Below, piece by piece: positions 52,360 to 60,100 of a stretch of DNA of 64,000 nt. The DNA is from Amycolatopsis dendrobii (GTDB taxonomy: Bacteria; Actinomycetota; Actinomycetes; Mycobacteriales; Pseudonocardiaceae). Positions within the stretch are counted from its first letter, which is position 1; every line of letters starts with the position of its first letter. The notes under the pieces were generated by a model. The model did not search any database. It had not been told where the DNA came from and saw nothing but the letters and a program-made list of their open reading frames with translations. The position numbers were made by a program, and so were the translations under genes. The stretch lies in contig NZ_JACGZW010000009.1 in the NCBI RefSeq assembly GCF_014145675.1, forward strand, positions 62,001 to 126,000, given 5' to 3'.

Positions 52360-52995
52360 GTGAAGCGGCGGAAGGTGTCCAACCTGCTGGGCCTCGCCGT
52401 ACTGGCCACCGTGTTCGAGCGGCCGATGCATCCGTACGAAGTCGCCTCCGTCCTGCGGGAACGCGGCAAAGAAGGCGACCTGAAGATCAAATGGGGCTCG
52501 CTCTACACCGTTGTCGGCAACCTCGAAAAGCACGGATTCCTCGAAGCCGTCGAGAACGTGCGAGACGGCGCGCGCCCGGAGCGGACCGTCTATCGGATCA
52601 CCGACGCGGGCCAGGCCGAGTTGGAGGATTGGGTCGCGGAATTGCTCGCGGTGCCGGATCTGGAGCCGACGCGGTTTCACACGGGGCTGTCGGTGATGCT
52701 CGCGCTCGGGCCGGACGTTGTCGACCAGCAGTTGCGGCACCGGGTCGGCGAGCTGGACCAGATGATCGGCGAGCGGGCCGAGGCGCTGGCGAAGATGCGG
52801 GCTGAGCTGCCGCGGCTGGTCCTCGTCGAGGCGGAGTACCAACTGGCGATGTGGCGCGCGGAGGCCGAATGGGTTCGCGGGCTGCGGGAGGAGCTGGCCA
52901 CCGGCGCGATACCGGGGGTCGAGGAATGGCGGCGCTACCGGGAGACCGGCGAGCTGCCCGACATGGCCGCCTTCGTCGAGAGCGAAGGCGAATAA
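52360..52995 (+). CDS. PadR-family transcriptional regulator
   Basis: A 211-residue regulator. Winged helix: VSNLLGLAVLATVFERPMHPYEVASVLRERGKEGDLKIKWGSLYTVVGNLEKHGFL (key P-M-H-P-Y-E, G-S-L-Y-x-x-x-x-x-L-E), followed by RTVYRITDAGQAELEDW. The C-terminal half is a long coiled coil (class-2 Vir-type PadR domain). GTG 52360 has GAGGAGG upstream. It likely represses itself and the next gene, 154 bp downstream. Confidence 0.92.
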   Translation: MKRRKVSNLLGLAVLATVFERPMHPYEVASVLRERGKEGDLKIKWGSLYTVVGNLEKHGFLEAVENVRDGARPERTVYRITDAGQAELEDWVAELLAVPDLEPTRFHTGLSVMLALGPDVVDQQLRHRVGELDQMIGERAEALAKMRAELPRLVLVEAEYQLAMWRAEAEWVRGLREELATGAIPGVEEWRRYRETGELPDMAAFVESEGE

Positions 52996-53149
52996 AGAAG
53001 GCCCCGGAGGAGGTGCTGGCACACCGCCGCCGGGACCGGGAACCGTCGAACTGGAAACCGCGGGTGCGGAAACCTGTCTTCAGGCTGCGTCGAAAAGGAT
53101 ACCGGCCCCGCGGCAACCGGTTCGGGAACAACCGAACAGGGAGAAGCAG

Positions 53150-53830
53150 ATGGGGAACACACAGGTCAAACGTCATCGCACGAAGCTGCTGCCGGAGATG
53201 GAGGGGCCGGTCGCCCGGGCGTACGCGCGTGGGCGGCGTACCGAACCGCAGCTTGTGCAGTACCGCGAGTCTGCCGAGATGCTGGCCGCGGATCTGGCCG
53301 AGGGCGCCGACGTGCTCGAGGTCGCGCCGGGGCCGGGCTACTTCGCGGTGGAGCTGGCTCGCACCGGGCGGTGCACGGTGACGGGGCTGGACGTCAGCCG
53401 GACGTTCGTCCAGCTGGCCAGGCAGTACGCGCAAGAACAGGGCGTCTCGGTCGACTTTCGCCGCGGTGACGTGGCGGCGATGCCGTTCGCGGACGGGTCG
53501 TTCGACTTCCTGATCTGCCAGGCGGCCTTCAAGAACTTCGCCGACCCGGTGGACGCGCTCGACGAGATGCACCGGGTGCTGCGGCCGGGCGGCGTCGCGC
53601 TGGTGCAGGACTTGAGCAAGAGCACCACGGACTCCGAACTCGACGCCGAGGTCGCGCGGATGAATCTCGGTCCGGTGGCCACGTTCACCACCGTTCGCAC
53701 GCTCCGCGGGCTGCGCCGGCGGGCGTACACGCCGGAACAATTCCGCGCGACGGTCGCGGAGAGCAAGTTCCGCACCTGCGCGGTGACCCCGGACGGGATC
53801 GGCCTCGAGGTGCGGATGCGCAAGGAGTGA
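53150..53830 (+). CDS. SAM-dependent methyltransferase
   Basis: A 226-residue class I methyltransferase. SAM motifs are ADVLEVAPGPGYFAVELAR (motif I), VTGLDVSRTFVQLA, DFRRGDVAAMPFADGSFDFLICQAAFKNF and LDEMHRVLRPGGVALVQDL, the UbiE/methyltransf_11 arrangement. The motif I Gly run G-P-G-P-G is complete. ATG 53150 has GGGAGAAG upstream. Likely in the PadR regulon; acceptor substrate unknown. Confidence 0.9.
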   Translation: MGNTQVKRHRTKLLPEMEGPVARAYARGRRTEPQLVQYRESAEMLAADLAEGADVLEVAPGPGYFAVELARTGRCTVTGLDVSRTFVQLARQYAQEQGVSVDFRRGDVAAMPFADGSFDFLICQAAFKNFADPVDALDEMHRVLRPGGVALVQDLSKSTTDSELDAEVARMNLGPVATFTTVRTLRGLRRRAYTPEQFRATVAESKFRTCAVTPDGIGLEVRMRKE

Positions 53831-53835
53831 CGGGG

Positions 53836-53874
53836 CGAGTGGGGGTGCCGCCGAGGGGGCGGCACCCCCACTCG
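53836..53874. terminator. Two-way terminator hairpin
   Basis: Perfect 17-bp arms (CGAGTGGGGGTGCCGCC at 53836-53852 and complement at 53858-53874) with a GAGGG loop, filling the gap between the convergent methyltransferase and SDR stops. Confidence 0.75.
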
Positions 53875-53882
53875 TCAGCAGA

Positions 53883-54641
53883 TCAGCGCGGGGCCATCCG
53901 CAGCGCGCCGTCCATGCGGACGACCTCGCCGTTGAGGTAGTCGTGGTCGATCAGCGACAGGGCGAGCTGCGCGTACTCGTCCGGCCGCGCCAGCCGCTTC
54001 GGGAACGGCACCCCGGCGGCGAGCCCGGCGCGGAACTCGTCGCTGACGGTGGCGAGCATCGGGGTGTCGACGATGCCGGGGGCGATCGTCAGGACGCGGA
54101 TGCCGTGCGAGGCGAGGTCGCGCGCGGCGGGCAGGGTCATCCCGACCACGCCGCCCTTGGACGACGCGTACGCGACCTGCCCGATCTGGCCGTCGAACGC
54201 GGCGACGGACGCGGTGTTGATGATGACGCCGCGGGCGTCGTCGGCCAGCGGTTCGGTCTTCGCGATCGCCTCGGAGGCGATGGTGACCACGTTGAAGGTG
54301 CCGATCAGGTTGATCTGGATGACCTTCGCGTACAGCCCGAGGTCGTGCCTGCCCTTCTTCGACAGGATGCGCGCGGACGGTCCGATGCCCGCGCAGTTGA
54401 CCACCGTGCGCAGCGGCACGCCCGCGCCCGCGGCGGTGTCGACGGCGGCCTGTACCTGGTCCGGGTCGGTCACGTCGGCTTCGACGTAAGTGATCCCGTC
54501 GACCTGCTCGGCCTTCTCGATCGAGGGCGCGAGGTCGAGGGCGAACACCCGCGCGCCTTTCGCGGCCAGTGCCTTGGCGGTCGCGCCGCCGAGACCGGAC
54601 GCGCCACCCGTGACGAGCGCTGCGGTGTCGGTGATCTGCAT
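53883..54641 (-). CDS. Short-chain dehydrogenase (3-hydroxyacyl-CoA dehydrogenase type II-like)
   Basis: A 252-residue SDR close to the HSD10/type II 3-hydroxyacyl-CoA dehydrogenases: ALVTGGASGLGGATA, ALDLA (Asp, NAD), VVNCAGIGPSARI, NTASVAAFDGQIGQVAYASSKGGVVGMTL and the end FLNGEVVRMDGALRMAPR in outline (DYLNGEVVRMDGALRM). Such enzymes act on 2-methyl-3-hydroxyacyl-CoA in branched-chain amino acid and fatty acid breakdown. Monocistronic. Confidence 0.9.
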   Translation of the reverse strand: MQITDTAALVTGGASGLGGATAKALAAKGARVFALDLAPSIEKAEQVDGITYVEADVTDPDQVQAAVDTAAGAGVPLRTVVNCAGIGPSARILSKKGRHDLGLYAKVIQINLIGTFNVVTIASEAIAKTEPLADDARGVIINTASVAAFDGQIGQVAYASSKGGVVGMTLPAARDLASHGIRVLTIAPGIVDTPMLATVSDEFRAGLAAGVPFPKRLARPDEYAQLALSLIDHDYLNGEVVRMDGALRMAPR

Positions 54642-54813
54642 CTTCAGCCTTCCTCCTGCTCTCCGGTGCCGCGGTGCACCTCCGCGCCCAGGTTAACGCT
54701 CGTTCGCACCGGTGCCGGAGTGTGTCGCCTCACCCGCTGTCGTCGCGAGGAGTATTCGGCCGCGACCGCTTCCGTTAGCACTGAGGTCAACTCCGGCTGT
54801 CACCTTCAGCGTC

Positions 54814-56121
54814 ATGAGCTCAGCTCGGATCGTGGTGGTAGGGACGGGATACGTCGGATTGACCACGGGGGCTTGTCTCGCGAGCCTCGGGCACCGCGTC
54901 ACCTGTGTTGACGTGGACGTGGCGAAAGTGAACCGGCTGTCGGCCGGTCGCGTGGACATCCTCGAACCAGGACTTGCCGAATTGGTCTCCCGCGGACTGG
55001 CGAGCGGACGGCTGTCGTTCGTCGTCGGCGCGCGGGAAGCCGTTCGCGGCGCGGAGGGCGTGTTCCTCTGCGTGCCGACGCCGATGGGCGCGGGCGGGTC
55101 CGCGGATTTGCGCGCGGTGGAATCGGTGACCGCCGAGATCGGCGACGTGCTGCCGGCCGGCTGTGCGCTGATCACGAAGTCGACGGTGCCGGTCGGCACC
55201 GCGAAAAGGATCCAGGCGATGGTCGGCCGCGACGACGTGCCGGTGGTGTCCAACCCGGAGTTCCTTCGCGAAGGCACTGCGGTGCAAGACTTCCTGAACC
55301 CGGACCGGATCGTGGTCGGGTCGGATTCGCACGCCGCGGCCGCCTGGGTCGGGCAGTTGTACGGCGATCTCGCCGCACCCGTCGTGGTCGCCGACGCGGC
55401 GAGCGCGGAACTGGTCAAGTACGCGGCGAACTGTTTTCTCGCGCTCAAACTGTCCTATGTGAACTCGATCGCCGAACTGTGCGAACGGCTCGGCGCGGAC
55501 ATCGACCTGGTCACCGAAGGCATGGGCTACGACCGGCGGATCGGCCGCACCTTCCTCAAACCCGGCCCGGGCTGGGGCGGTTCGTGCCTGCCCAAGGACA
55601 CCAGCGCACTGGTCAAGGTCGCCGAATCGGTCGACTACGACTTCCGGATGCTGACCTCGGCGATCGACGAGAACATCGCCCAGCGCGACCGCATTGTCGC
55701 GAAGATCGCCGGCGCCTGCGGCGGAACCCTGGCCGGTGCGCGGATCGGCGTGCTGGGCTTGGCGTTCAAGGCCGGCACCAACGATCTGCGGGATTCTCCC
55801 GCGCTGGCAGTGTCTTCGGTGCTGGGTGCGCTCGGTGCGGAGATCACCGCGTACGACCCGGCGGTGTCCGGCGGTATCGCCGGGATGACCGTTGTGGACG
55901 ATCCGTACCAGGTCGCCAAGGACGCGGATGTCGTTGTGGTGCTTACCGAATGGGCCGAGTTCCGCAATCTCGACTGGGTGGCGATCGCCGACGCGATGGA
56001 GGGCGACGACGTCGTCGACACCCGCAATCTGCTCGACCCGCGGATGATTCTCGACGCCGGGTTGTCCTGGCAGGGAGTCGGCCGCCCGCGCGCGGCCCGG
56101 CGGCGAGTTCCGGTTTCCTGA
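54814..56121 (+). CDS. ugd: UDP-glucose 6-dehydrogenase (UDP-glucose/GDP-mannose dehydrogenase family)
   Basis: A 435-residue enzyme; ATG 54814 (MSSARIVVVGTGYVGLTTG) is chosen over the frame reaching 54712. It oxidises UDP-glucose to UDP-glucuronate with two NAD. Blocks: VGTGYVGLTTGACLASLGH, LCVPTPMG, TKSTVPVGTA, SNPEFLREGTAVQDFLNPDRIV, LVKYAANCFLALKLSYVNSIAELCE and the catalytic Cys in GPGWGGSCLPKDTSAL. Supplies UDP-glucuronate for cell-surface glycans. The following gene has its own promoter starting right after the stop. Confidence 0.93.
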   Translation: MSSARIVVVGTGYVGLTTGACLASLGHRVTCVDVDVAKVNRLSAGRVDILEPGLAELVSRGLASGRLSFVVGAREAVRGAEGVFLCVPTPMGAGGSADLRAVESVTAEIGDVLPAGCALITKSTVPVGTAKRIQAMVGRDDVPVVSNPEFLREGTAVQDFLNPDRIVVGSDSHAAAAWVGQLYGDLAAPVVVADAASAELVKYAANCFLALKLSYVNSIAELCERLGADIDLVTEGMGYDRRIGRTFLKPGPGWGGSCLPKDTSALVKVAESVDYDFRMLTSAIDENIAQRDRIVAKIAGACGGTLAGARIGVLGLAFKAGTNDLRDSPALAVSSVLGALGAEITAYDPAVSGGIAGMTVVDDPYQVAKDADVVVVLTEWAEFRNLDWVAIADAMEGDDVVDTRNLLDPRMILDAGLSWQGVGRPRAARRRVPVS

Positions 56122-56150
56122 TTGGAGATCCGCTTGCGCTGCGCTATAGT
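56122..56150 (+). promoter_or_regulatory. Sigma70-type promoter of the VOC gene
   Basis: TTGGAG (56122-56127), 17-bp spacer, TATAGT (56145-56150), beginning one base past the dehydrogenase stop. The predicted start near 56157 gives a 5' leader of about 70 bases. Confidence 0.6.
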
Positions 56151-56204
56151 CGTCGGCGGCATCGCGTGTCGGTCACCGGCTGGGTGAGGCATGGAGGTGC
56201 TGGG

Positions 56205-56221
56205 ATGCCTTCTGGAGGCAT
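56205..56221 (+). promoter_or_regulatory. Leader hairpin covering the ribosome site of the VOC gene
   Basis: ATGCCT-TCTGG-AGGCAT: the GGAGG site (56214-56218) sits in the loop and right arm, nine bases before GTG 56228. An 17-codon frame begins at ATG 56191 and overlaps that start codon, ending at 56244. Weak 6-bp stem; control of translation is a guess. Confidence 0.35.
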
Positions 56222-56227
56222 TGCTTC

Positions 56228-56638
56228 GTGTCCCTCTCTCTTGAACTGAATCACCTCATGGTCCCGTCCCGGAACAACCGGGAATCCGCCGAATTCTTCG
56301 CGAACCTCCTCGGTTTCGAGATCGGCGAGGAATGGGGGCCGTTCATCCCCGTCGAAACCAGCAACGGCGTGCGGCTCGACTTCGCCACGGTGCCGGACGC
56401 CGATCGCAAGCTGCAGCACTACTGCTTCCTCATTCCCGAGGACGACTTCGACGCGTTTTTCCTGCGCCTGAAGGAATCCGGGGTGGACTACCACGCCGGG
56501 CCGGGCGGGCAGGGCCCTGGCGAGATCAATCACAACCACGGCGGCCGCGGCGTGTATTTCCTTGATCCGGGCGGAAACGGGATCGAGGTCATCACGCAGC
56601 CGTACGAGCCGGAGCGGAAACGTCCGGCGCGCTGGTAA
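56228..56638 (+). CDS. VOC (glyoxalase/dioxygenase-fold) protein
   Basis: A 136-residue single-domain vicinal-oxygen-chelate protein: LELNHLMVPSRNNRESAEFFANLLGFEIGEEWGPFIPV starts the first beta-alpha-beta unit, with metal-ligand His in LNHLMVP and others in LQHYCFLIPEDDF and FLDPGGNGIEVIT (Glu). It probably dimerises. Substrate unknown; these include thiol-, dioxygen- or antibiotic-acting members. GTG at 56228 follows GGAGG. Confidence 0.88.
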   Translation: MSLSLELNHLMVPSRNNRESAEFFANLLGFEIGEEWGPFIPVETSNGVRLDFATVPDADRKLQHYCFLIPEDDFDAFFLRLKESGVDYHAGPGGQGPGEINHNHGGRGVYFLDPGGNGIEVITQPYEPERKRPARW

Positions 56639-56665
56639 GTCCTTTGCGGACAGACGGCGGGCGGG

Positions 56666-57049
56666 TCACAGCGGAAGCGAGGCCCACCCGCCGCCCGCGG
56701 CCAGCAAGGTCCGGACGCTCTCGGCGTGGTCGGAGAACGCGGCCAGGTCGGCGTGCAACAGCGCGGCCCGCTCGGAATCGAGCGGGTCCGCGTCGTCGCG
56801 CCACAGTTCGAGCGTCCAGTTGGCGGCGAGGATCATCGAGCGCACTAAACCGGCGACCGCGGAATCCGGCTGGTCGTACGCGGCGAGAATCTCATCGCAC
56901 GTGGTGAAGCAGCGTTCCAGGCCGCGGACGGCTTCGGCGGGTGTGCCGTCCCAGTCCGGTCCCGGCCAGGCACACGAGCCCAGCGCGAGCCACAGCTGCC
57001 AGCCGGCGGTCAGCTCGGCTTCGTCGCGGGGCGTCCAGTGCGCGGCCAT
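56666..57049 (-). CDS. Uncharacterised 127-residue protein
   Basis: ATG at 57049 (MAAHWTPRDEAELTAGW) is preferred to the extended frame to 57154. The protein is helical and Trp/Leu-rich (GWQLWLALGSCAWPGPDWDG, VAGLVRSMILAANWTLELWRDDADP). No signal peptide or membrane segment and no recognised motif. It lies 52 bp downstream of the double-VOC gene, on the same strand, so may be the last gene of that transcript. Confidence 0.65.
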   Translation of the reverse strand: MAAHWTPRDEAELTAGWQLWLALGSCAWPGPDWDGTPAEAVRGLERCFTTCDEILAAYDQPDSAVAGLVRSMILAANWTLELWRDDADPLDSERAALLHADLAAFSDHAESVRTLLAAGGGWASLPL

Positions 57050-57101
57050 CCCTTGAGTGTGCGCCCCGGCGGCCGGTTTGCCGCCGGGGTTTTGGCCGAG
57101 G

Positions 57102-57995
57102 TCACGTGCGTGGCTGTTCCCACAGCCAGAACTCGATCCCCTGGTCGTCGGCACAATCCGCCGTTCGGCCGTACGGCGGGTTCTCTACCTCGCCCGCCCG
57201 GCCGCCCTGCTCGCGCACCCGGTCGAGCGCGGCTTCGAGGTCGTCGACGGCGAACATCAGCTTCCACCCGGTCTGCAGTTCCGAGCCGCCCCACAGGCCG
57301 CCGGGCAGACCGTGGCCCTCGATGCGCCACGCGGTCGGCAGGCTGCCCTGGCTGAACTGCCAGCCGAGCACCGAGCCGTAGAACGCCTTGGCCCGGACCT
57401 CGTCGGGCACCTGGAAGGTGAAGTACCCGGCCTCGCCGTGCCGGTACGTGCGCTCTCCGGGCGTTTTCGCTTGTGGTGCGGCCTTTCCGATCAGCCAGCG
57501 CTGGCCGTACGGGTCCTTGATCACGCCGTTGAGCCCGTAGCCGCGGTCCTCGACCGGACGCAGCAGTTCCGCGCCCAGCTCCACCGCCCGCTGCGCCGAG
57601 CCGTGCGGGTCGGGCACCTCGACGCGCACCATCGCGCCGCCCTCGGGAGCCACGACATTGCCCAGCTCGGGGAACTCCTCGGCGAACATCAGCACACTGC
57701 CGCCGATGTCCAGTTCGGCGTGCCCGACCCGGCCGTCGTCCATCACGATCGGCTCGGCCCGGCGGCGCGCTCCGAAGACCTCGACGTAGAAGTCGAGTGC
57801 GGCCCGGGCGTCGGTCACGACCAGATAAGGCGTCAGCGCACCCGCTCGCGCCTGCTGGGCCTCGGTTTCGGTGGTGGTCATCTCCGCTCCGTTCAGGATC
57901 AGGCGGCGGAGGTCGTCCCGCAGCTGCTCGGCGAAGGCCGGATCGGGGTCGGCCGGAGTCGAGGGCAGTGCGAGCGCGTCGAATGGTTCAGGCAT
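57102..57995 (-). CDS. Double VOC protein with sigma-factor-linked N-terminal segment
   Basis: A 297-residue protein. The first 36 residues (DPAFAEQLRDDLRRLIL block) look like the short N-terminal helix often placed on proteins encoded right after ECF sigma genes. Two VOC domains follow: TPYLVVTDARAALDFYVEVFGARRR...GYGLNGVIKDPYGQRWLIG, and GYFTFQVPDEVRAKAFYGSVLGWQFSQ...DDQGIEFWLWEQP. The start overlaps the ECF sigma stop by 8 bp, indicating coupled translation. It may sense a ligand and regulate the sigma factor, or be its main target. Confidence 0.85.
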   Translation of the reverse strand: MPEPFDALALPSTPADPDPAFAEQLRDDLRRLILNGAEMTTTETEAQQARAGALTPYLVVTDARAALDFYVEVFGARRRAEPIVMDDGRVGHAELDIGGSVLMFAEEFPELGNVVAPEGGAMVRVEVPDPHGSAQRAVELGAELLRPVEDRGYGLNGVIKDPYGQRWLIGKAAPQAKTPGERTYRHGEAGYFTFQVPDEVRAKAFYGSVLGWQFSQGSLPTAWRIEGHGLPGGLWGGSELQTGWKLMFAVDDLEAALDRVREQGGRAGEVENPPYGRTADCADDQGIEFWLWEQPRT

Positions 57996-58509
57996 CGCGT
58001 CCCTCCTCCTGGTAGCTGCGGCGGAACGCGGTTTTGGCCCGCGTCAGCAACGCCTCCGTCGCGTGGATGGTCCGGCCGAGATGCGCGGCGACGTCGCGCA
58101 CCGGAAGGCCGTCGACGTACCGCAAGGTGAGCACCGCCTGATGCGAGACCGTCAGCGTTTCGAGCACCTGCCGCGCACGCAGGGCGTCGAGCTGCTCGTC
58201 CCACGGGTCCTCGACGTCGCATTCGGCGTCGTGCACGAGCCGCAGCCCGCGCTGTTCCCGTCCGGCGCGCCGCCAGTGGTCGGCCAGCTTGTGCCGGGCC
58301 ACCCCGATCAGCCAGGGCGTGCTCACCGGCGGCGCGTGCTCCTTGCGGCAGGCGGCGACCGCGCCGAGGAACGTCTCCGACGTCAGTTCCTCCGCCAGCA
58401 CGCGGTCGCCGCACCTCGCGAGCAGGTAGCCATAGACCTCCGGCAGGGCCTTCTCGTAGAGGCCGAGCAGCGCGAAGGCCGGGTCTGGCTGCACCCGAGG
58501 TTCCGTCAC
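57988..58509 (-). CDS. ECF-family RNA polymerase sigma factor
   Basis: A 173-residue sigma factor: region 2 LYEKALPEVYGYLLARCGDRVLAEELTSETFLGAV and WLIGVARHKLADHWRR; region 4 VLETLTVSHQAVLTLRYVDGLPVRDVAAHLGRTIHATEALLTRAKTAFR. No separate membrane anti-sigma gene is next to it. The gene after it encodes the double-VOC protein, overlapping by 8 bp. Confidence 0.92.
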   Translation of the reverse strand: MTEPRVQPDPAFALLGLYEKALPEVYGYLLARCGDRVLAEELTSETFLGAVAACRKEHAPPVSTPWLIGVARHKLADHWRRAGREQRGLRLVHDAECDVEDPWDEQLDALRARQVLETLTVSHQAVLTLRYVDGLPVRDVAAHLGRTIHATEALLTRAKTAFRRSYQEEGRDA

Positions 58510-58554
58510 ATCTCCATCGTCGTCCGGGAGCGGGTTTTTCCGTCGGCCGAATTC

Positions 58555-59997
58555 TCAGCGAGGATCGGGAAGTTTGCGAGCCAGCCCGCTCACCACGAGT
58601 GCCAGCGCCGCCAGAATCCCGATGACCAGCACGAACGCGCCCTGGTAGCCCATCGCGCCCGGCACGCTCAGGCTGGCGAACAGGCTGCCAAGCACCGCGA
58701 CGCCCAGCGCCAGCGAAGTCTGCTGAGTCGTGGTCAGCACGCCGCCGCCGACGCCCGCCAGATCCGCGGGAACCCGGGACAGCACGACCCGGAACAGGGT
58801 GCTCATCGCGAGCCCGTTGCCGACGCCGATCAGCACCATCGCCGGGGCCAGCTGCCAGATCGACAGATCGGGCCAGTCCAGCAGCGCGGTTCCGGCGAGC
58901 GCGAGCAGCCCGACGGTGAGGATCAGCCCGCCGATCGGCACGATCTTGCGGCCGAACCGGGCGACGAGGTGGCTGCTGACCAGCGAGGTCGTGAAGTACG
59001 CGACGGCCATCGGGGTCAGCGCCAGCCCGGCGCCGAGCGGGCCGAGGTGCAGGCCGTTCTGCAGGGTCACCGCGTAGACGAACATGAACGAGCCGAAGGT
59101 GCAGAAGAACGGCACCGCGACGGTCAGGCCGTGCCGCACGCTCGCGGTGCGCAGCAGGGCGGGCGGCAGCAGCGGGGTGCCGCCCGCGGCTTCGAGGTTG
59201 CGTTCGGTGCGGGCGAAGCCGTACGCCGCGAACGGGAAGACCACCAGCAGCACGATGCTCCACCACGGCCAGCCGAGCGCGCGGCCCTCCATGATCGGGA
59301 TCAGCAGCGACAGCAGCGAAACGGCCAGCAGCAAGGTGCCCCAGCGGTCGACGCCGAGCGGATTGCTCGCCCGGCTGTCCGGCACCGTACGGCGCGCGAG
59401 CAGCAGCCCGATGATCCCGATCGGCACGTTGACCAGGAAGATCGGCCGCCAGCTCAGGTCCCACACGTTCGCGGCCACCAGCGCGCCGCCGAGCAGTTGG
59501 CCGACCACGGTGGCGATGCCGCCGGTCGCGCCGTAGAGACCGATCGCGCGGGAGCGGCGTTCGCCGGAGGTGCCCGCCTGGATGATCGACAGCACCTGCG
59601 GCAGCAGCAGGGCCGAAGCCGCGCCCTGTGCGACGCGGGCGATGACCAGCGTGGCGGCGTCCGGGGCGACACCGCAGGCCAGCGAGGTGAGCGTGAACAG
59701 AGTGAGGCCGAGCAGGAAGAGCCGGCGGCGGCCGAAAGTGTCGCCAAGCCGTCCGCCGAGGACCAGCAACACCGCGTATGCGATGCCGTAGCCCGCGACG
59801 ACGAGTTCCAGCGTCGCGGTGGATGCGCGCAGGTCGGCATCGATCGTGGGCAGGGCGACGTTGACGATGAAGAAGTCGATGATCGGCAGTGCCGCCCCCA
59901 GCAGCACGGTGATCAAGCCGGCGGACGAGAGGCCCGTCCGCTCCGGCGTCCCGACGGCGGCGGTGGCCGTCGCCGGGGCAGTGGTGGTAGTCGTCAT
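58555..59997 (-). CDS. MFS multidrug exporter (DHA2-like)
   Basis: A 480-residue exporter starting MTTTTTAPATATAAV at ATG 59997, with about 14 helices. Motif A-like YAVLLVLGGRLGDTFGRRRLF and motif C-like YGATGGIATVVGQLLGGALVAANVWDLSWRPIFLVNVPIG are present, as in EmrB/QacA proteins. It exports hydrophobic drugs using the proton gradient. Divergent from the XRE regulator across a spacer with four CCTGGTA copies; regulation by it is likely. Confidence 0.92.
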   Translation of the reverse strand: MTTTTTAPATATAAVGTPERTGLSSAGLITVLLGAALPIIDFFIVNVALPTIDADLRASTATLELVVAGYGIAYAVLLVLGGRLGDTFGRRRLFLLGLTLFTLTSLACGVAPDAATLVIARVAQGAASALLLPQVLSIIQAGTSGERRSRAIGLYGATGGIATVVGQLLGGALVAANVWDLSWRPIFLVNVPIGIIGLLLARRTVPDSRASNPLGVDRWGTLLLAVSLLSLLIPIMEGRALGWPWWSIVLLVVFPFAAYGFARTERNLEAAGGTPLLPPALLRTASVRHGLTVAVPFFCTFGSFMFVYAVTLQNGLHLGPLGAGLALTPMAVAYFTTSLVSSHLVARFGRKIVPIGGLILTVGLLALAGTALLDWPDLSIWQLAPAMVLIGVGNGLAMSTLFRVVLSRVPADLAGVGGGVLTTTQQTSLALGVAVLGSLFASLSVPGAMGYQGAFVLVIGILAALALVVSGLARKLPDPR

Positions 59998-60023
59998 GAG
60001 TACTACGTTCCGCCGCGGCAAAC

Positions 60024-60097
60024 CCTGGTACCAGGTGTGCTTTTATCCTGGTACTGGGACTACCTGGTAACAGGGTCGAGGCTGTGCTTACCTGGTA
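60024..60097. promoter_or_regulatory. CCTGGTA operator array between exporter and XRE regulator
   Basis: CCTGGTA at 60024-60030 (as a perfect CCTGGTACCAGG palindrome), 60047-60053, 60063-60069 and 60091-60097. The last copy ends three bases before the GTG of the XRE gene (60101). Copies cover the whole 103-bp divergent spacer, so both promoters would be covered. Confidence 0.7.
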
Positions 60098-60100
60098 TTC

